Assembly: GCA_030433215.1 (NCBI GenBank) | Contig: JAUIMC010000001.1 | Location: 372,001 to 436,000, forward strand | Source of the DNA: Alphaproteobacteria bacterium | GTDB lineage: Bacteria; Pseudomonadota; Alphaproteobacteria; Caulobacterales; Parvularculaceae | Direction of reading: 5' to 3' | DNA: 64,000 nt | In this document: positions 17,359-26,768 of the stretch, piece after piece | Layout: each line of letters opens with the position of its first letter | Numbering within the stretch: the stretch's first letter is position 1 | Notes under the pieces: model-generated | Told to the model about the DNA's origin: nothing | The model's input: the letters and a program-made list of their open reading frames with translations, nothing else | Databases searched by the model: none | Program-made: the position numbers and the translations under genes

Positions 17359-18321
17359 ATGAGCGCTCCCATGGATTCCAACGCCAACGCCGACTACGCG
17401 ATCGCCGCCCGCGGCGTGCGCAAGACCTATGGCGGGGCCGGGAAATCGCCGCCGAAAGAGGCCCTGAAAGGCATCGACATTCTGGTCAAGCGCGGATCGA
17501 TTTTCGGGCTTTTAGGCCCCAACGGCGCGGGCAAGTCGACCTTCATCAACATTCTCGCGGGGCTGGTCAGCAAGACGGCGGGCGAGATTTCGGTCTGGGG
17601 CTTCGATATCGACCGCAATCCGCGCCAGGCGCGCGCGGCGCTTGGCGTCGTGCCCCAGGAAATCAACATGGAGGTGTTTTTCACCCCGCTCGAAGGCATG
17701 GAAATCCAGGCCGGGCTTTACGGCGTGCCGAAATCCCAGCGCCGCTCCATGGAAATCCTCGAAGCGCTCGGCCTCGACGATAAAGCCAACGCCTATGTGC
17801 GCCAGCTTTCCGGCGGCATGAAGCGCCGCCTCCTCGTGGCCAAGGCGATGGTGCATTCGCCGCCGATCCTTATTCTCGACGAGCCGACCGCAGGCGTCGA
17901 CATCGAGCTCAGAAAACAGCTCTGGGAATATGTCGTCAAACTGCACGAGCAGGGCGTGACGATTGTTCTGACCACGCACTATCTCGAAGAGGCGCAGGAG
18001 CTGTGTGAGGAAATCGCGATCATCAATCACGGCGAGGTTGTCGCCTGTGAACCGACGGAAAAGCTCATTTCCTCTCTTGACCGCAAGACCTTGATGGTCA
18101 CGCCCAATGAGGAAGTCACGGCGGTTCCCGATCTCGGGCCCTTGTCGGCGGATCTGAAGCCCGACGGCAATATCGCCATCCATTACCAGCCGAGCGCTAC
18201 CAAAGTCGCGGAAATTCTCGAACGCCTGAACAGCGCGGGCGTGTCGGTGAAGGACATCACCACCCTCGAAGCCGATCTCGAAGATGTCTTCCTCGAACTC
18301 ACCTATCACAGGACTGCGTAA
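17359..18321 (+). CDS. ABC-2 type transporter ATP-binding protein without adjacent permease
   Basis: The 320-residue ATPase has Walker A GPNGAGKST (residues ~53-61), signature LSGGMKRR, Walker B LILDEPTAGVD and switch TTHYLEEAQEL, with a C-terminal ABC-2 associated domain ending in LEADLEDVFLELTY. It resembles the YadG group, whose permease normally follows directly. Here the next gene is an unrelated vWA protein, so the permease must be elsewhere or lost. A start at MDSNAN a few codons later is possible; the ATG 17359 was kept for length. Confidence 0.9.
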   Translation: MSAPMDSNANADYAIAARGVRKTYGGAGKSPPKEALKGIDILVKRGSIFGLLGPNGAGKSTFINILAGLVSKTAGEISVWGFDIDRNPRQARAALGVVPQEINMEVFFTPLEGMEIQAGLYGVPKSQRRSMEILEALGLDDKANAYVRQLSGGMKRRLLVAKAMVHSPPILILDEPTAGVDIELRKQLWEYVVKLHEQGVTIVLTTHYLEEAQELCEEIAIINHGEVVACEPTEKLISSLDRKTLMVTPNEEVTAVPDLGPLSADLKPDGNIAIHYQPSATKVAEILERLNSAGVSVKDITTLEADLEDVFLELTYHRTA

Positions 18322-18416
18322 GCGCGGACGCGCCCTTTAGGGCGCTGGCTTTGCGGCTTTCGTTTCACGGCGGGCGGGGCTAGTCTCCCGCGCAAGGCCG
18401 TTGAAGGGGGAGTTTC

Positions 18417-20918
18417 ATGGGTCCGCGCGCGTTTCTGACGCTTTTATCCGCTGTTTTTGTTGGTGTTTTTGCATCGCCCGCCGCCGCTGAGGACACCGGC
18501 GGCGATTCCATTCTCGTGCTCGACGCCTCGGGCTCCATGTGGGGGCAGATCGAGGGCGAGGCGAAGATCACCATCGCCAAAGAGGTCCTTGGCGGGCTTC
18601 TCGACGATCTTCCCGCCGACCGCCGGCTCGGGCTTGTCGCCTATGGCCACCGGCGCGAGGGCGACTGCGCCGATATTGAGGAGATCGCGCCCGTGGGCGC
18701 GGCGCGCGCGGCGATTTCAAGCGCGGTGCAGGGGCTCAACCCCAAGGGCAAGACGCCGATGGCGGACGCGGTGAAGCTTGCCGCGGAAAAACTGAAGTAC
18801 ACGGAAGAAAAGGCGACGGTGATTCTCGTCAGCGACGGGATTGAAACCTGCGCGCCCGATCCGTGCGGCGTCGCCGCGGCGCTCGAAGCAGCCGGCGCGG
18901 ACTTTACAGTGCATGTGGTGGGCTTCGACGTCGAGGAGGAAAATGCGCAGGCGCAATTGCGCTGTATTGCGGCCAACACCGGCGGCATGTTCGTGTCGGC
19001 GCAGGACGCATCGGGCCTCAGCGACGCGCTGACCCAGACGGTGATCGACGCGGCGGAAGCGCCGCCGCCGGCCTCCAATCTCTATCTGAGGGCCACCGAA
19101 CTGGAAGGCGGGATCGTCATCGAGGAGGGGCTCGTCTGGCGCGTCACGCCTGCGAGCGGCGGCGAGGCGGCGTTCGCCGAAGACGGCGCCGGCGTCGTCG
19201 AAACCACCGTCGAACCCGGCGCATACGATATTGCTGTCGAACGTCCTGCCGACGGCCTCAAAGGCGAGGCGAAAGGCGTCGTGGTGCGCGAGGGCGCGCA
19301 GAAGACCGTCACCATCGCGCTGACTTTCCCGGTCGAGGCGACGATCCGGCTCGAGCCCGAGAGCGAGGCGGTGGCGGGAACCAACATCAAGGTTCACTGG
19401 ACCGGCCCCGACCGCCGGGGCGATTACATCCAGATCGCTGAAGCGGGCGGCGACGGCTACAAGTCTTACGCCTATACGCGTCAGGGCAATCCCGCCGAAA
19501 TCAGAATGCCGCTGGAGCCGGGCGATTATGAAGTCAGCTACATGCTGGGCCGGCCCCTGCGTGCGCTGGCGAGCGCCGCGATCACGGCGACGCCCGCGAC
19601 CGCAACGCTCGAGGCCCCGGAAACGGCGATTGCAGGCGAGACGATAGAGGTCGCCTTCACCGGTCCCGAAGCGGGCTCCAGCGACTGGATCACCATCGTC
19701 AAACCCGACGCTGCGAACGGGACATACAACAACTACGCCTATATCAGAAACGGCAGCCCGGCGGCGCTTCGGGCGCCGCTCGAAGCCGGCGACTATGAAC
19801 TGCGTTACGTGCAGGGCGGCAGGAGCATCCTTGCGCGCCGGCCCATCAAGGTGACTGAAGCGCTGGCGACGTTAACCGCGCCTGAGACGGCCGTCGCCGG
19901 AGAGACGATCAAGGTCGAGTTCACCGGCCCGCCCGCGGGGTCGGGCGACTGGATCACCGTGGTCGCGCCCGATGCGCCGGCCGGCAAATATAACGACTAC
20001 GCCTACACTAAAGGCGGAAGCCCGGCTGATCTGAGGATGCCGCTGGAGGCGGGGGATTATGAAATCCGCTTCGTTCAGGGCGGCAAAAGCATCATCGCCC
20101 GCCGGCCCATCGCCATCACTGCGGCGGAGGCTTCCGTCAGTGGGCCGGCTACGGCGGTGGCCGGAGAAATGGCGCCGATTGAGTTCTCCGGTCCTGAGCC
20201 CGGCAGCGGCGACTGGATCACGGTGACCGAGCCCGATGCGCCCGGCCAGAAATTCAACGATTATTATTACACCAACAGGGGAAGCCCGGGCGAATTGCGC
20301 ATGCCCCTGGAGCCCGGCGAATATGAGTTGCGGTTTATTCAGGGCAGAAACAAAATCATCGCCCGCCAGCCCGTCACCGTCACGGAAGCGACGGCGAGCC
20401 TCGCCGCGCAGGAAACGGCGGTGGCCGGGGAGACGATCAGCGTCGCGTTCACAGGACCCAAACCGGCCTCGGGCGACTGGATTACGGTCGTTTCGCCGGA
20501 TGCGCCCGCCAACAAGTTCAACGACTATCACTACACCAAGAACGGCAGCCCCGGCGATCTCAGAATGCCGCTAGAGGCAGGCGACTACGAAATCCGCTTC
20601 ATCCAGGCGGGCAAGAAAGTGCTGGCGCGCAAGCCGGTTACGGTGACGCCGGCGAAGGCAGAGTTCATTGGCCCGGCGACGGCGAAAGCGGGCGACCTGG
20701 CGAATGTCGAATTCACCGGTCCGCCTTTTGGTTCAGGGGATTATATCTCGATTGCGAAACCGGACATGGGCGATACGAAATATGTCCATTACGCCGGTAT
20801 TCAGAGCGGGAGCCCCGCAAGGCTGCGCATGCCCGACGAGCCGGGCGAGTACGAGCTGCGCTTCATTCAGGGCAACAAGAAACTGCTGACGAGAAAGCCC
20901 ATCACGGTGACGCCGTAG
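18417..20918 (+). CDS. Exported von Willebrand factor A protein with six C-terminal repeats
   Basis: Secreted or periplasmic 833-residue protein. A signal peptide (residues 1-24, AAA-ED) is followed by a vWA domain (about 30-210) with a complete MIDAS: DASGS, Thr in GKTPMADA and Asp in LVSDGIETC. Residues ~220-305 form a linker domain, then six tandem ~88-residue repeats fill the rest of the protein. Each repeat holds AGE/AVAGE, FTGP, SGDWIT, YAYT, GSPxxLRMPLE and GDYELRF motifs, consistent with a beta-sandwich (Ig-like) fold. A GGGGGAG ribosome site precedes the ATG. Role is unknown; the layout suggests metal-dependent ligand binding presented on a repeat stalk. The 3' end overlaps the acyltransferase gene by 17 bases. 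Confidence 0.9.
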   Translation: MGPRAFLTLLSAVFVGVFASPAAAEDTGGDSILVLDASGSMWGQIEGEAKITIAKEVLGGLLDDLPADRRLGLVAYGHRREGDCADIEEIAPVGAARAAISSAVQGLNPKGKTPMADAVKLAAEKLKYTEEKATVILVSDGIETCAPDPCGVAAALEAAGADFTVHVVGFDVEEENAQAQLRCIAANTGGMFVSAQDASGLSDALTQTVIDAAEAPPPASNLYLRATELEGGIVIEEGLVWRVTPASGGEAAFAEDGAGVVETTVEPGAYDIAVERPADGLKGEAKGVVVREGAQKTVTIALTFPVEATIRLEPESEAVAGTNIKVHWTGPDRRGDYIQIAEAGGDGYKSYAYTRQGNPAEIRMPLEPGDYEVSYMLGRPLRALASAAITATPATATLEAPETAIAGETIEVAFTGPEAGSSDWITIVKPDAANGTYNNYAYIRNGSPAALRAPLEAGDYELRYVQGGRSILARRPIKVTEALATLTAPETAVAGETIKVEFTGPPAGSGDWITVVAPDAPAGKYNDYAYTKGGSPADLRMPLEAGDYEIRFVQGGKSIIARRPIAITAAEASVSGPATAVAGEMAPIEFSGPEPGSGDWITVTEPDAPGQKFNDYYYTNRGSPGELRMPLEPGEYELRFIQGRNKIIARQPVTVTEATASLAAQETAVAGETISVAFTGPKPASGDWITVVSPDAPANKFNDYHYTKNGSPGDLRMPLEAGDYEIRFIQAGKKVLARKPVTVTPAKAEFIGPATAKAGDLANVEFTGPPFGSGDYISIAKPDMGDTKYVHYAGIQSGSPARLRMPDEPGEYELRFIQGNKKLLTRKPITVTP
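19335..20915 (+). repeat. Six in-frame tandem repeats, period about 264 bases (88 residues)
   Basis: Units begin near 19335, 19599, 19863, 20127, 20391 and 20655. The last five keep an exact 264-base register with no indels between unit starts; the first unit is the most divergent. The codons differ between units more than the residues do, so the repeats are old and held by selection rather than freshly amplified. Confidence 0.85.
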
Positions 20919-21816
20919 CGGGCTCCAGCGGGCGCCAGGTCTGCGGGGCGTCTTTCAGCGCCATGGCGTGACGGCGAAGCGCCTCCGCGACCTCCTTGGC
21001 GTCGCCCTTCAGCGCTTGCGGCTCGATCGGCGCGCCGAAATTGATGCGGTAGGTCTTTTCTTTCTTGTTCAAAAGCTCATGGAACAGCGTGATGTCACGC
21101 AATTCCGTATTGAGCTTCCAGAACCAGTAATAAAGCCAGGAATTGCGCATGCCGATATGCGCAGGCACCACCGGGCAATGATATTTGCGCGCGAAAATCG
21201 CGACGGAGGCGAGCCATTCCTGTTCCACGAGCGCCTTGTCATCATTCATGAAGGCAAGCCGTCCTGACGGAAACAGGACCACGCATTTTTCCGCCTCGAA
21301 GGCCCGGATCGCGCCTTCCAGCGTCTCGCGCGAGCGCGCCGCGGTGCGTTTGCCGGGCACCCATTCCACGGGGATGATCATGTCTTCAAGGCCGGGCGCG
21401 GCGCGCAGCGCATCGCGATTGGCGAAGAATGTCATGTCGGGGCGGCGCTGTTTGATGGCGTCGAACATGGCGACGCCGTCCGGAATGCCGGTGGGGTGAG
21501 TCGAGGCGATCAGCACACGTCCCTTTTGCGGGATATGCGCAAGGCCTTCTGCGCGCACGTCCAGTTCTAAAAGACCGCTGATGTGATCGAAGACGCCGCG
21601 CGCCGAAAGGTCCGCGATGGCGTCGGCCATGTCGACCGCCGGACGGTAGAGGAGCAGGGGGTAGAGGACGGATCTGTAAAGCGGCCACAGCCGCGAGGCG
21701 CGCAGCTTGTGGGCGCGCTCTTCGATAAGGACGTCGACGATATGCTTGGCGCCGTCGCCGGTCTCGGCGAATGCGTTGCTTGCCGAACCTTTCGGGGAAG
21801 GCGGGTTTGCGTCCAT
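20902..21816 (-). CDS. Lysophospholipid/glycerol-3-phosphate acyltransferase family protein
   Basis: PlsC-type (LPLAT) membrane-associated acyltransferase, likely in phospholipid synthesis or remodelling. The catalytic block reads STHPTGIPDG, with His and Asp separated by five residues rather than the usual four; the downstream block LFPSGRLAF fits the EGTR-like glycerol-phosphate site, and VVPAHIG fits the third block. ATG 21816 was chosen; an in-frame ATG at 21867 would add 17 residues without a ribosome site. It converges on the vWA gene with a 17-base overlap. Confidence 0.85.
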   Translation of the reverse strand: MDANPPSPKGSASNAFAETGDGAKHIVDVLIEERAHKLRASRLWPLYRSVLYPLLLYRPAVDMADAIADLSARGVFDHISGLLELDVRAEGLAHIPQKGRVLIASTHPTGIPDGVAMFDAIKQRRPDMTFFANRDALRAAPGLEDMIIPVEWVPGKRTAARSRETLEGAIRAFEAEKCVVLFPSGRLAFMNDDKALVEQEWLASVAIFARKYHCPVVPAHIGMRNSWLYYWFWKLNTELRDITLFHELLNKKEKTYRINFGAPIEPQALKGDAKEVAEALRRHAMALKDAPQTWRPLEPATASP

Positions 21817-21924
21817 GGCCCGATATATAACAGGGACGCGGGCAGCCCGCGCCGGGGACGTCTCCATAACGGGATTTTGGCGCCTGCGAAAAGGGTCTTC
21901 CTCTTGTGCAAGGAGCCCCGGAGA

Positions 21925-22167
21925 CTAGCGGCTTTCTTCGGGCTCTTCGCTGTAGGGTTGGCTGGCGAGATGCAGGGTCAGGAAGGAGGCGGCGATGAGC
22001 AGCGCCACGGCCGCGACGCCGCCGCCATTATTGCCGAGCCAGGCCCCGACCACGCATACGAGCGCGACCACCAGATATGGCGCGAGCGACGGCCTTTCAT
22101 GGCGAAAACGAAGCAAAAACAGCCCCGCCGTCGCAATGAAGAGCGTCGCCGATAAAAGGTCGAACAT
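21925..22167 (-). CDS. Small two-to-three-helix membrane protein, resembles XrtV sorting-system accessory protein
   Basis: The 80-residue protein has hydrophobic helices at residues ~3-19, 30-44 and 50-67, separated by a basic turn (RFRHERPS) and a short LGNNGGG loop. Size and the G-N-x-G loop between the last two helices match my memory of the small accessory proteins of exosortase V systems, which is a moderate-confidence recognition. The in-frame extension upstream to 22467 has low-complexity non-protein-like sequence and was rejected. A PEP-CTERM-type substrate lies at 33,908 in this window but no exosortase. Confidence 0.55.
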   Translation of the reverse strand: MFDLLSATLFIATAGLFLLRFRHERPSLAPYLVVALVCVVGAWLGNNGGGVAAVALLIAASFLTLHLASQPYSEEPEESR

Positions 22168-22208
22168 AGACGCCACGTGCTTTCTCCCTGCCTTAGTCTC
22201 CGGCAACG

Positions 22209-22242
22209 CCGTTAACAGGGCCTTATTCGCCATGGTTAACGG
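22209..22242. promoter_or_regulatory. Inverted repeat CCGTTAAC...GTTAACGG upstream of pckA
   Basis: Two perfect 8-bp arms lie with start-to-start spacing of 26 bases, in the gap between the divergent small membrane protein gene and pckA. The right half includes ATGGTTAAC, which reads TTAACCAT on the other strand, a CtrA-like half-site. Position suits an operator for either gene. Confidence 0.35.
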
Positions 22243-22396
22243 AATCGGCTTTGGCCTGGGGGGGAATTTGTCCGGATTTGCGCCGGGGGAATGTGGCCAA
22301 GGGCCTGAAGAAGCTCTACACCAAGGGGCGTCTGGCGCCGCGAGTGCATGGCGGCCGGACGTCCTCATTGTCGTGAGGTCCCAGGGAGATGAGAAA

Positions 22397-23986
22397 ATGA
22401 GTTTATCGGTAACGGCGGCGTCCGGAGCGCGCTGTTTTGAGGACTGCGCGCCGAAAGCGCTGTCCAACCTGACCGGCGCTGCGCTGTATCAACTGGCGGT
22501 GGCCCGCGGGGAAGGCGAAATCGCCAGGGACGGTCCGCTGGTCGTCAAGACGGGAGAGCATACGGGCCGCTCGGCCCAGGACAAGTTCATTGTCCGTCGC
22601 CCGGAAGTCGAAGAAAAGATCTGGTGGGACGCCAATGCGCCCATGACCCCGGATCATTTCGAGCGCCTCCATGAAGACATGCTTGCCTATGCGGCCGAGC
22701 GCGAGCTCTTCTCGCAGGACCTCGCCGGCGGCGCCGACAAGACCTACGGCATCAAGGTGCGGGTGTTCACTGAATACGCCTGGCACGGGCTGTTCATTCA
22801 GCATCTCCTCGTACGTCCGCCCATGGACGAGCGCGGCGGTGATCCCGATTTCACGATTGTCGACCTGCCTGGGTTTGCGGCCGATCCGGAAGTGCATGGC
22901 TGCCGGTCGAAAACCGTGATCGCGGTCGATTTCGCGCGCCGTCTCGTTCTCATCGGCGGCACGTCCTATGCCGGCGAGATGAAGAAATCGGTCTTCACGA
23001 TCCTCAATTATCTTCTCCCTGAAAAGAAAATCATGCCCATGCATTGCTCGGTCAATGTCGGCGAGGACGATGATGCGGCGATTTTCTTCGGCCTTTCGGG
23101 CACCGGCAAGACGACGCTGTCCGCCGACCCGAACCGGACGCTGATCGGCGACGACGAGCATGGCTGGGGACCGAACGGCCTCTTCAATTTCGAAGGCGGC
23201 TGCTATGCGAAAATGATCCGCCTGTCGCCGAAGGCCGAGCCGGAAATTTACGCCACCACAAAGCGTTTCGGCACGGTGCTAGAAAATGTCGTGATGCATC
23301 CCGAAACGCGCGAGCTCGATCTCGACGACGGGACGCTCGCTGAAAACTCCCGCGGCGCCTATCCGATCCACTACATCCCGAATGCCAGCATCACCGGCGT
23401 CACGGGCCATCCGAACAACATCATCATGCTCACCTGCGACGCCTTCGGCGTGATGCCGCCGATCGCGCGGCTTTCTCCGGCGCAGGCCATGTATATGTTC
23501 CTCTCAGGCTACACGGCAAAAGTGGCGGGCACCGAAAAGGGCCTCGGCAAGGACCCCGAAGCGACCTTCTCTACCTGCTTCGGCGCGCCCTTCATGCCGC
23601 GCCATCCGTCGGAATATGGCGAGCTCCTCGGCAAGCTGATCGACGAGCATAATGTCGATTGCTGGCTCGTCTCCACGGGCTGGACCGGGGGCCCCCACGG
23701 GCAAGGCAAGCGCATGCCGATCAAGGAAACGCGCGCGCTTCTCACGGCGGCGCTCAACGGCTCGCTGGGCAAGGCGCCCATGCGCAAGGATGAGATTTTC
23801 GGCTTCGAGGTTCCGACCGATGTGCCGGGAGTCGACAAGGCGATCCTCAATCCGCGCGAGACCTGGGACGATCCGGCGGCTTACGACGCGCAGGCGCAAA
23901 AGCTGGCTAAAATGTTCGTGGAGAACTTCAAGACCTATGAGGCCCATGTCAGCGATGCGGTGAAAGCGGCTGGCCCGAAGGCGTAA
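22397..23986 (+). CDS. pckA: Phosphoenolpyruvate carboxykinase (ATP)
   Basis: Converts oxaloacetate to PEP, the entry to gluconeogenesis. The 529-residue protein shows the kinase-1a loop GLSGTGKTT at ~233-241, the preceding HCSVNVG, the kinase-2 segment IGDDEHGW, and the N-terminal RxGEHTGRS substrate site. The reading frame extends upstream, but ATG 22397 has GGGAGATGAG in front and gives family length. A strong terminator follows. With mdh and the C4-dicarboxylate-type symporters it points to growth on C4 acids. Confidence 0.97.
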   Translation: MSLSVTAASGARCFEDCAPKALSNLTGAALYQLAVARGEGEIARDGPLVVKTGEHTGRSAQDKFIVRRPEVEEKIWWDANAPMTPDHFERLHEDMLAYAAERELFSQDLAGGADKTYGIKVRVFTEYAWHGLFIQHLLVRPPMDERGGDPDFTIVDLPGFAADPEVHGCRSKTVIAVDFARRLVLIGGTSYAGEMKKSVFTILNYLLPEKKIMPMHCSVNVGEDDDAAIFFGLSGTGKTTLSADPNRTLIGDDEHGWGPNGLFNFEGGCYAKMIRLSPKAEPEIYATTKRFGTVLENVVMHPETRELDLDDGTLAENSRGAYPIHYIPNASITGVTGHPNNIIMLTCDAFGVMPPIARLSPAQAMYMFLSGYTAKVAGTEKGLGKDPEATFSTCFGAPFMPRHPSEYGELLGKLIDEHNVDCWLVSTGWTGGPHGQGKRMPIKETRALLTAALNGSLGKAPMRKDEIFGFEVPTDVPGVDKAILNPRETWDDPAAYDAQAQKLAKMFVENFKTYEAHVSDAVKAAGPKA

Positions 23987-24008
23987 GGTCCGGTCTTCAT
24001 TTCCAACG

Positions 24009-24039
24009 AAAAAGGCGATCCGTGAAGGATCGCCTTTTT
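24009..24039 (+). terminator. Rho-independent terminator between pckA and grpE
   Basis: AAAAAGGCGATCC and GGATCGCCTTTTT form a perfect 13-bp stem around GTGAA. The flanking A- and T-runs let it work in both directions, fitting the convergent pckA and grpE genes. Confidence 0.95.
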
Positions 24040-24061
24040 GTTTTGCCGTTAAAAAAGCCGG

Positions 24062-24721
24062 TCAGAATTTGGTGTCGAGACGGTCGTTGGGCTCGCTGTC
24101 GCCGTCGTCGGATTGCGACTCGCCGCCGCCTGCGACAGCCGCGCCGCCCGAGCCTGAGGAGACCGTCACCATCGCCGCGCGCAACACGCGGTCGCCGATA
24201 GTGAAGCCCTGCTGGGCGACGTCGACCACATGGCCGGAGGGAATCTCCGCATGCGGAACTTGCGCCACAGCCTGGTGCAGGTTCGGGTCGAATTTCTCGC
24301 GCTCGGCGGCGACCTTCCGGACGCCATGGCGCTCGAGCACCGACAGCAGCTCCTTTTCGGTCATCTTCAGCCCGTCGATCAGGCTGGCGACGGCGTCCGC
24401 GCCGCCATTCTCGGCGGCGGAGAAAGCGCGCTCGAAATTATCGGCGACGCCGATCAGGTCGCGGGCGAAGCCGGCGATGGCGTAGCGGCCGGCGTCGGCC
24501 TTTTCGCGCTCGGCGCGCCGGCGCGTGTTTTCAAGGTCGGCGGCGAGGCGCAGCACCTTGTCGTTGAGGGCCGCGACTTCGGCCTGGGCGGCCTCCAGCG
24601 CGTCGCTTGCGCCGGCCCGGCCTTTCGACGCAGGGCCTTCCTCTTCCTCGGCCATATCGTCTTCGCCCAGGAGGTCCGGGTCTTCCGGGTCGTCGAGAAA
24701 TGGTTTGTCGTGATCACTCAT
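24062..24721 (-). CDS. grpE: Nucleotide exchange factor GrpE
   Basis: Co-chaperone that releases ADP from DnaK. The 219-residue protein has an acidic disordered N terminus, the long helical dimerisation region (residues ~40-110) and the beta wing with FDPNLHQAVAQV and GFTIGDRVLRAAMV. The ATG at 24721 is chosen; a TTG 51 bases earlier is less likely. It follows hrcA in the same direction with about 60 bases between, the usual heat-shock pairing. Confidence 0.96.
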   Translation of the reverse strand: MSDHDKPFLDDPEDPDLLGEDDMAEEEEGPASKGRAGASDALEAAQAEVAALNDKVLRLAADLENTRRRAEREKADAGRYAIAGFARDLIGVADNFERAFSAAENGGADAVASLIDGLKMTEKELLSVLERHGVRKVAAEREKFDPNLHQAVAQVPHAEIPSGHVVDVAQQGFTIGDRVLRAAMVTVSSGSGGAAVAGGGESQSDDGDSEPNDRLDTKF

Positions 24722-24781
24722 GGCTTCGTTTCGCTGTTTTCGGGGAAATCTGTTGAGAGCGGATTTACGCAAGCAGGGGCG

Positions 24782-25807
24782 CTATTTCAACATCCGGGAG
24801 AGCACTTCCGCCGTATAGTCCACAATCGGCACAACCCGGGCGTAATTCAGCCTTGTAGGGCCGATAACCCCCAGAACCCCCACGATCTTGCGGTTTTCGT
24901 CGCGATAGGGGGCCGCGATCACCGAGGAGCCGGAAAGCGAGAACAGCCGGTTTTCCGAGCCGATGAAGACTTTCACCCCTTCGCCGTCCCGGGCCGCGGT
25001 GAGAAGCTCGATGACGTCGCGCTTCTGCTCGAGATCGTCGAGCAGCATGCGCACGCGCTCGATGTCCTGCACCGACTCGTCGAGAAGATGCCCGCGCCCG
25101 CGCACGATGAGCTGCCAGTTGTCGTCCCCGGCGATGTCGGCGACGCCCTCGCGCACGAGCCGCGAGGTGAGCTCGTCGAGTTCGGCCCGGTTCTCCTCGA
25201 TCTCGGTGAGTATGCTCGCGCGGGTCTCGTTGAGATTGCGGCCTCTGAGGCGCGCATTCAGATAATTGCCGGCGGCGACCAGCGCGGAAGGCGGCAAATC
25301 GTCGGGCGCGTTGATGGCGCGGTTTTCGACCTTGCCGTCCTCGAAGACCATGATGACGAGCGCCTTGCCGGGGCTTGTCCGGACGAACTCGATCTGGCGC
25401 AAGGGCGCGTCGGATTTCTGCGTGACGATCAGGCTGGCGGTCTGCGTCAGGCCCGAAAGGCGCGCGGCCGCCGCTTCGAGAAGATCGCCGGCGCCGCCCG
25501 AGGCGGCTTCCGCTTCGATCGCCTGGCGCTCCTGAGGGCTCAGATCCCCGACTTGCATCAGCCCGTCCACGAAGAGGCGAAGCCCGAGTTCCGTCGGCAG
25601 GCGCCCCGCTGAAATATGGGGCGCATGAAGAAGGCCCATATCGGTGAGATCGGCCATGATGTTGCGCACCGTCGCCGCCGAAACGGCGATCTGGGAATCA
25701 TGGCTCAAGGTGCGCGAGCCCACGGGCTCGCCGGTGGCGAGATAGGTCTCCACAAGGCGGCGGAAGACCTCGCGCGAACGCTCGTCAATATCGTGCAGCA
25801 CGGGCAT
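24782..25807 (-). CDS. hrcA: Heat-inducible transcription repressor HrcA
   Basis: Represses chaperone genes by binding CIRCE elements. The 341-residue protein has the N-terminal winged helix with GEPVGSRTLS and VSAATVRNIMADL, the GAF-like middle region, and the C-terminal LGVIGPTRLNYARVVPIVDY motif. No CIRCE element was recognised near it, and groESL and dnaK are not in the window. Its gene is divergent from rph, 154 bases apart, and precedes grpE. Confidence 0.97.
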   Translation of the reverse strand: MPVLHDIDERSREVFRRLVETYLATGEPVGSRTLSHDSQIAVSAATVRNIMADLTDMGLLHAPHISAGRLPTELGLRLFVDGLMQVGDLSPQERQAIEAEAASGGAGDLLEAAAARLSGLTQTASLIVTQKSDAPLRQIEFVRTSPGKALVIMVFEDGKVENRAINAPDDLPPSALVAAGNYLNARLRGRNLNETRASILTEIEENRAELDELTSRLVREGVADIAGDDNWQLIVRGRGHLLDESVQDIERVRMLLDDLEQKRDVIELLTAARDGEGVKVFIGSENRLFSLSGSSVIAAPYRDENRKIVGVLGVIGPTRLNYARVVPIVDYTAEVLSRMLK

Positions 25808-25961
25808 CTGTGTGTGAGAAAGCTATCGGGTTCATCCGCCATGGAAAATAAGGCCTATGCCGCCAAGAACAAGAGCCTTTGAGGCGCTCGGCTCGACAGG
25901 GCCCCGCGCTTGGGGCTAGGAAAGCCCGCCCCAGCCACATCCCAATTTCACGGAGATATAG

Positions 25962-26669
25962 ATGAGACCTTCCGGCCGCGCCTTTAACGAGCTTCGAGCC
26001 GTATCCTTCGATGTCGGCGTCGCCAAACATGCCGAAGGTTCCTGTCTCGTCAAATTCGGGGACACCCATGTGCTCTGCACCGCAAGCTGGGACGAGACGA
26101 CTCCGCCTTGGCTGAGGGGGGCCGGGCGCGGCTGGGTGACGGCGGAATACGGCATGCTGCCACGCTCCACCGGCGACCGCATGCGCCGCGAGGCGAAGAA
26201 CGGCCAGTCCGGCCGCACCCAGGAGATCCAGCGCCTGATCGGCCGCTCCTTGCGCGCCGTGGTCGATCTGAAAGCGCTCGGCGAGCGTCAGATCCTGATC
26301 GACTGCGACGTCATTCAGGCCGATGGCGGCACCCGCACCGCGTCCATCACCGGCGCATGGATCGCCATGAATGAGGCCTGCAAATGGGCGACGGCTCAGG
26401 GGATCATCAAGTCGAGCCCGATCCGCGACCGGGTGGCGGCGATTTCCTGCGGCCTCATTGGCGGCTCGCCGGCGCTCGATCTCGATTATGACGAGGACTC
26501 GACCGCGCAGGCCGACGCCAATTTCGTCATCACCGGAACCGGCGGTCTCGTCGAGGTGCAGGCGACGGCGGAAGGCGATCCGTTTACGGACGAGCAGTTC
26601 CAGGCGCTTCTCGCGCTTGCGAAGGCGGGCTGCACGGATCTGTCGGCGCGCCAGGCGGAGCTCGCCTGA
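25962..26669 (+). CDS. rph: Ribonuclease PH
   Basis: Phosphorolytic 3' exonuclease that trims tRNA 3' ends. The 235-residue protein is of normal length and shows the N-terminal [12 protein letters not shown], the [14 protein letters not shown] active-site loop, the [10 protein letters not shown] phosphate-binding arginine region and [15 protein letters not shown]. The order hrcA/rph divergent is common in alphaproteobacteria. Confidence 0.97.
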   Translation: MRPSGRAFNELRAVSFDVGVAKHAEGSCLVKFGDTHVLCTASWDETTPPWLRGAGRGWVTAEYGMLPRSTGDRMRREAKNGQSGRTQEIQRLIGRSLRAVVDLKALGERQILIDCDVIQADGGTRTASITGAWIAMNEACKWATAQGIIKSSPIRDRVAAISCGLIGGSPALDLDYDEDSTAQADANFVITGTGGLVEVQATAEGDPFTDEQFQALLALAKAGCTDLSARQAELA

Positions 26670-26768
26670 CGCGCTCCGCCTGAGGCTTTCAGTTGCGCGA
26701 AAAAGTGAAACTGCTAGAAGCATTTAGGCTTTCCCTGGATCGCTCGAGGGCCGCAACTGAAGGCGCCG

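Noticed and set aside
22168-22467. 100-codon upstream extension of the small membrane protein gene
   Set aside because: It overlaps the pckA start on the other strand, has low-complexity sequence and no family match.
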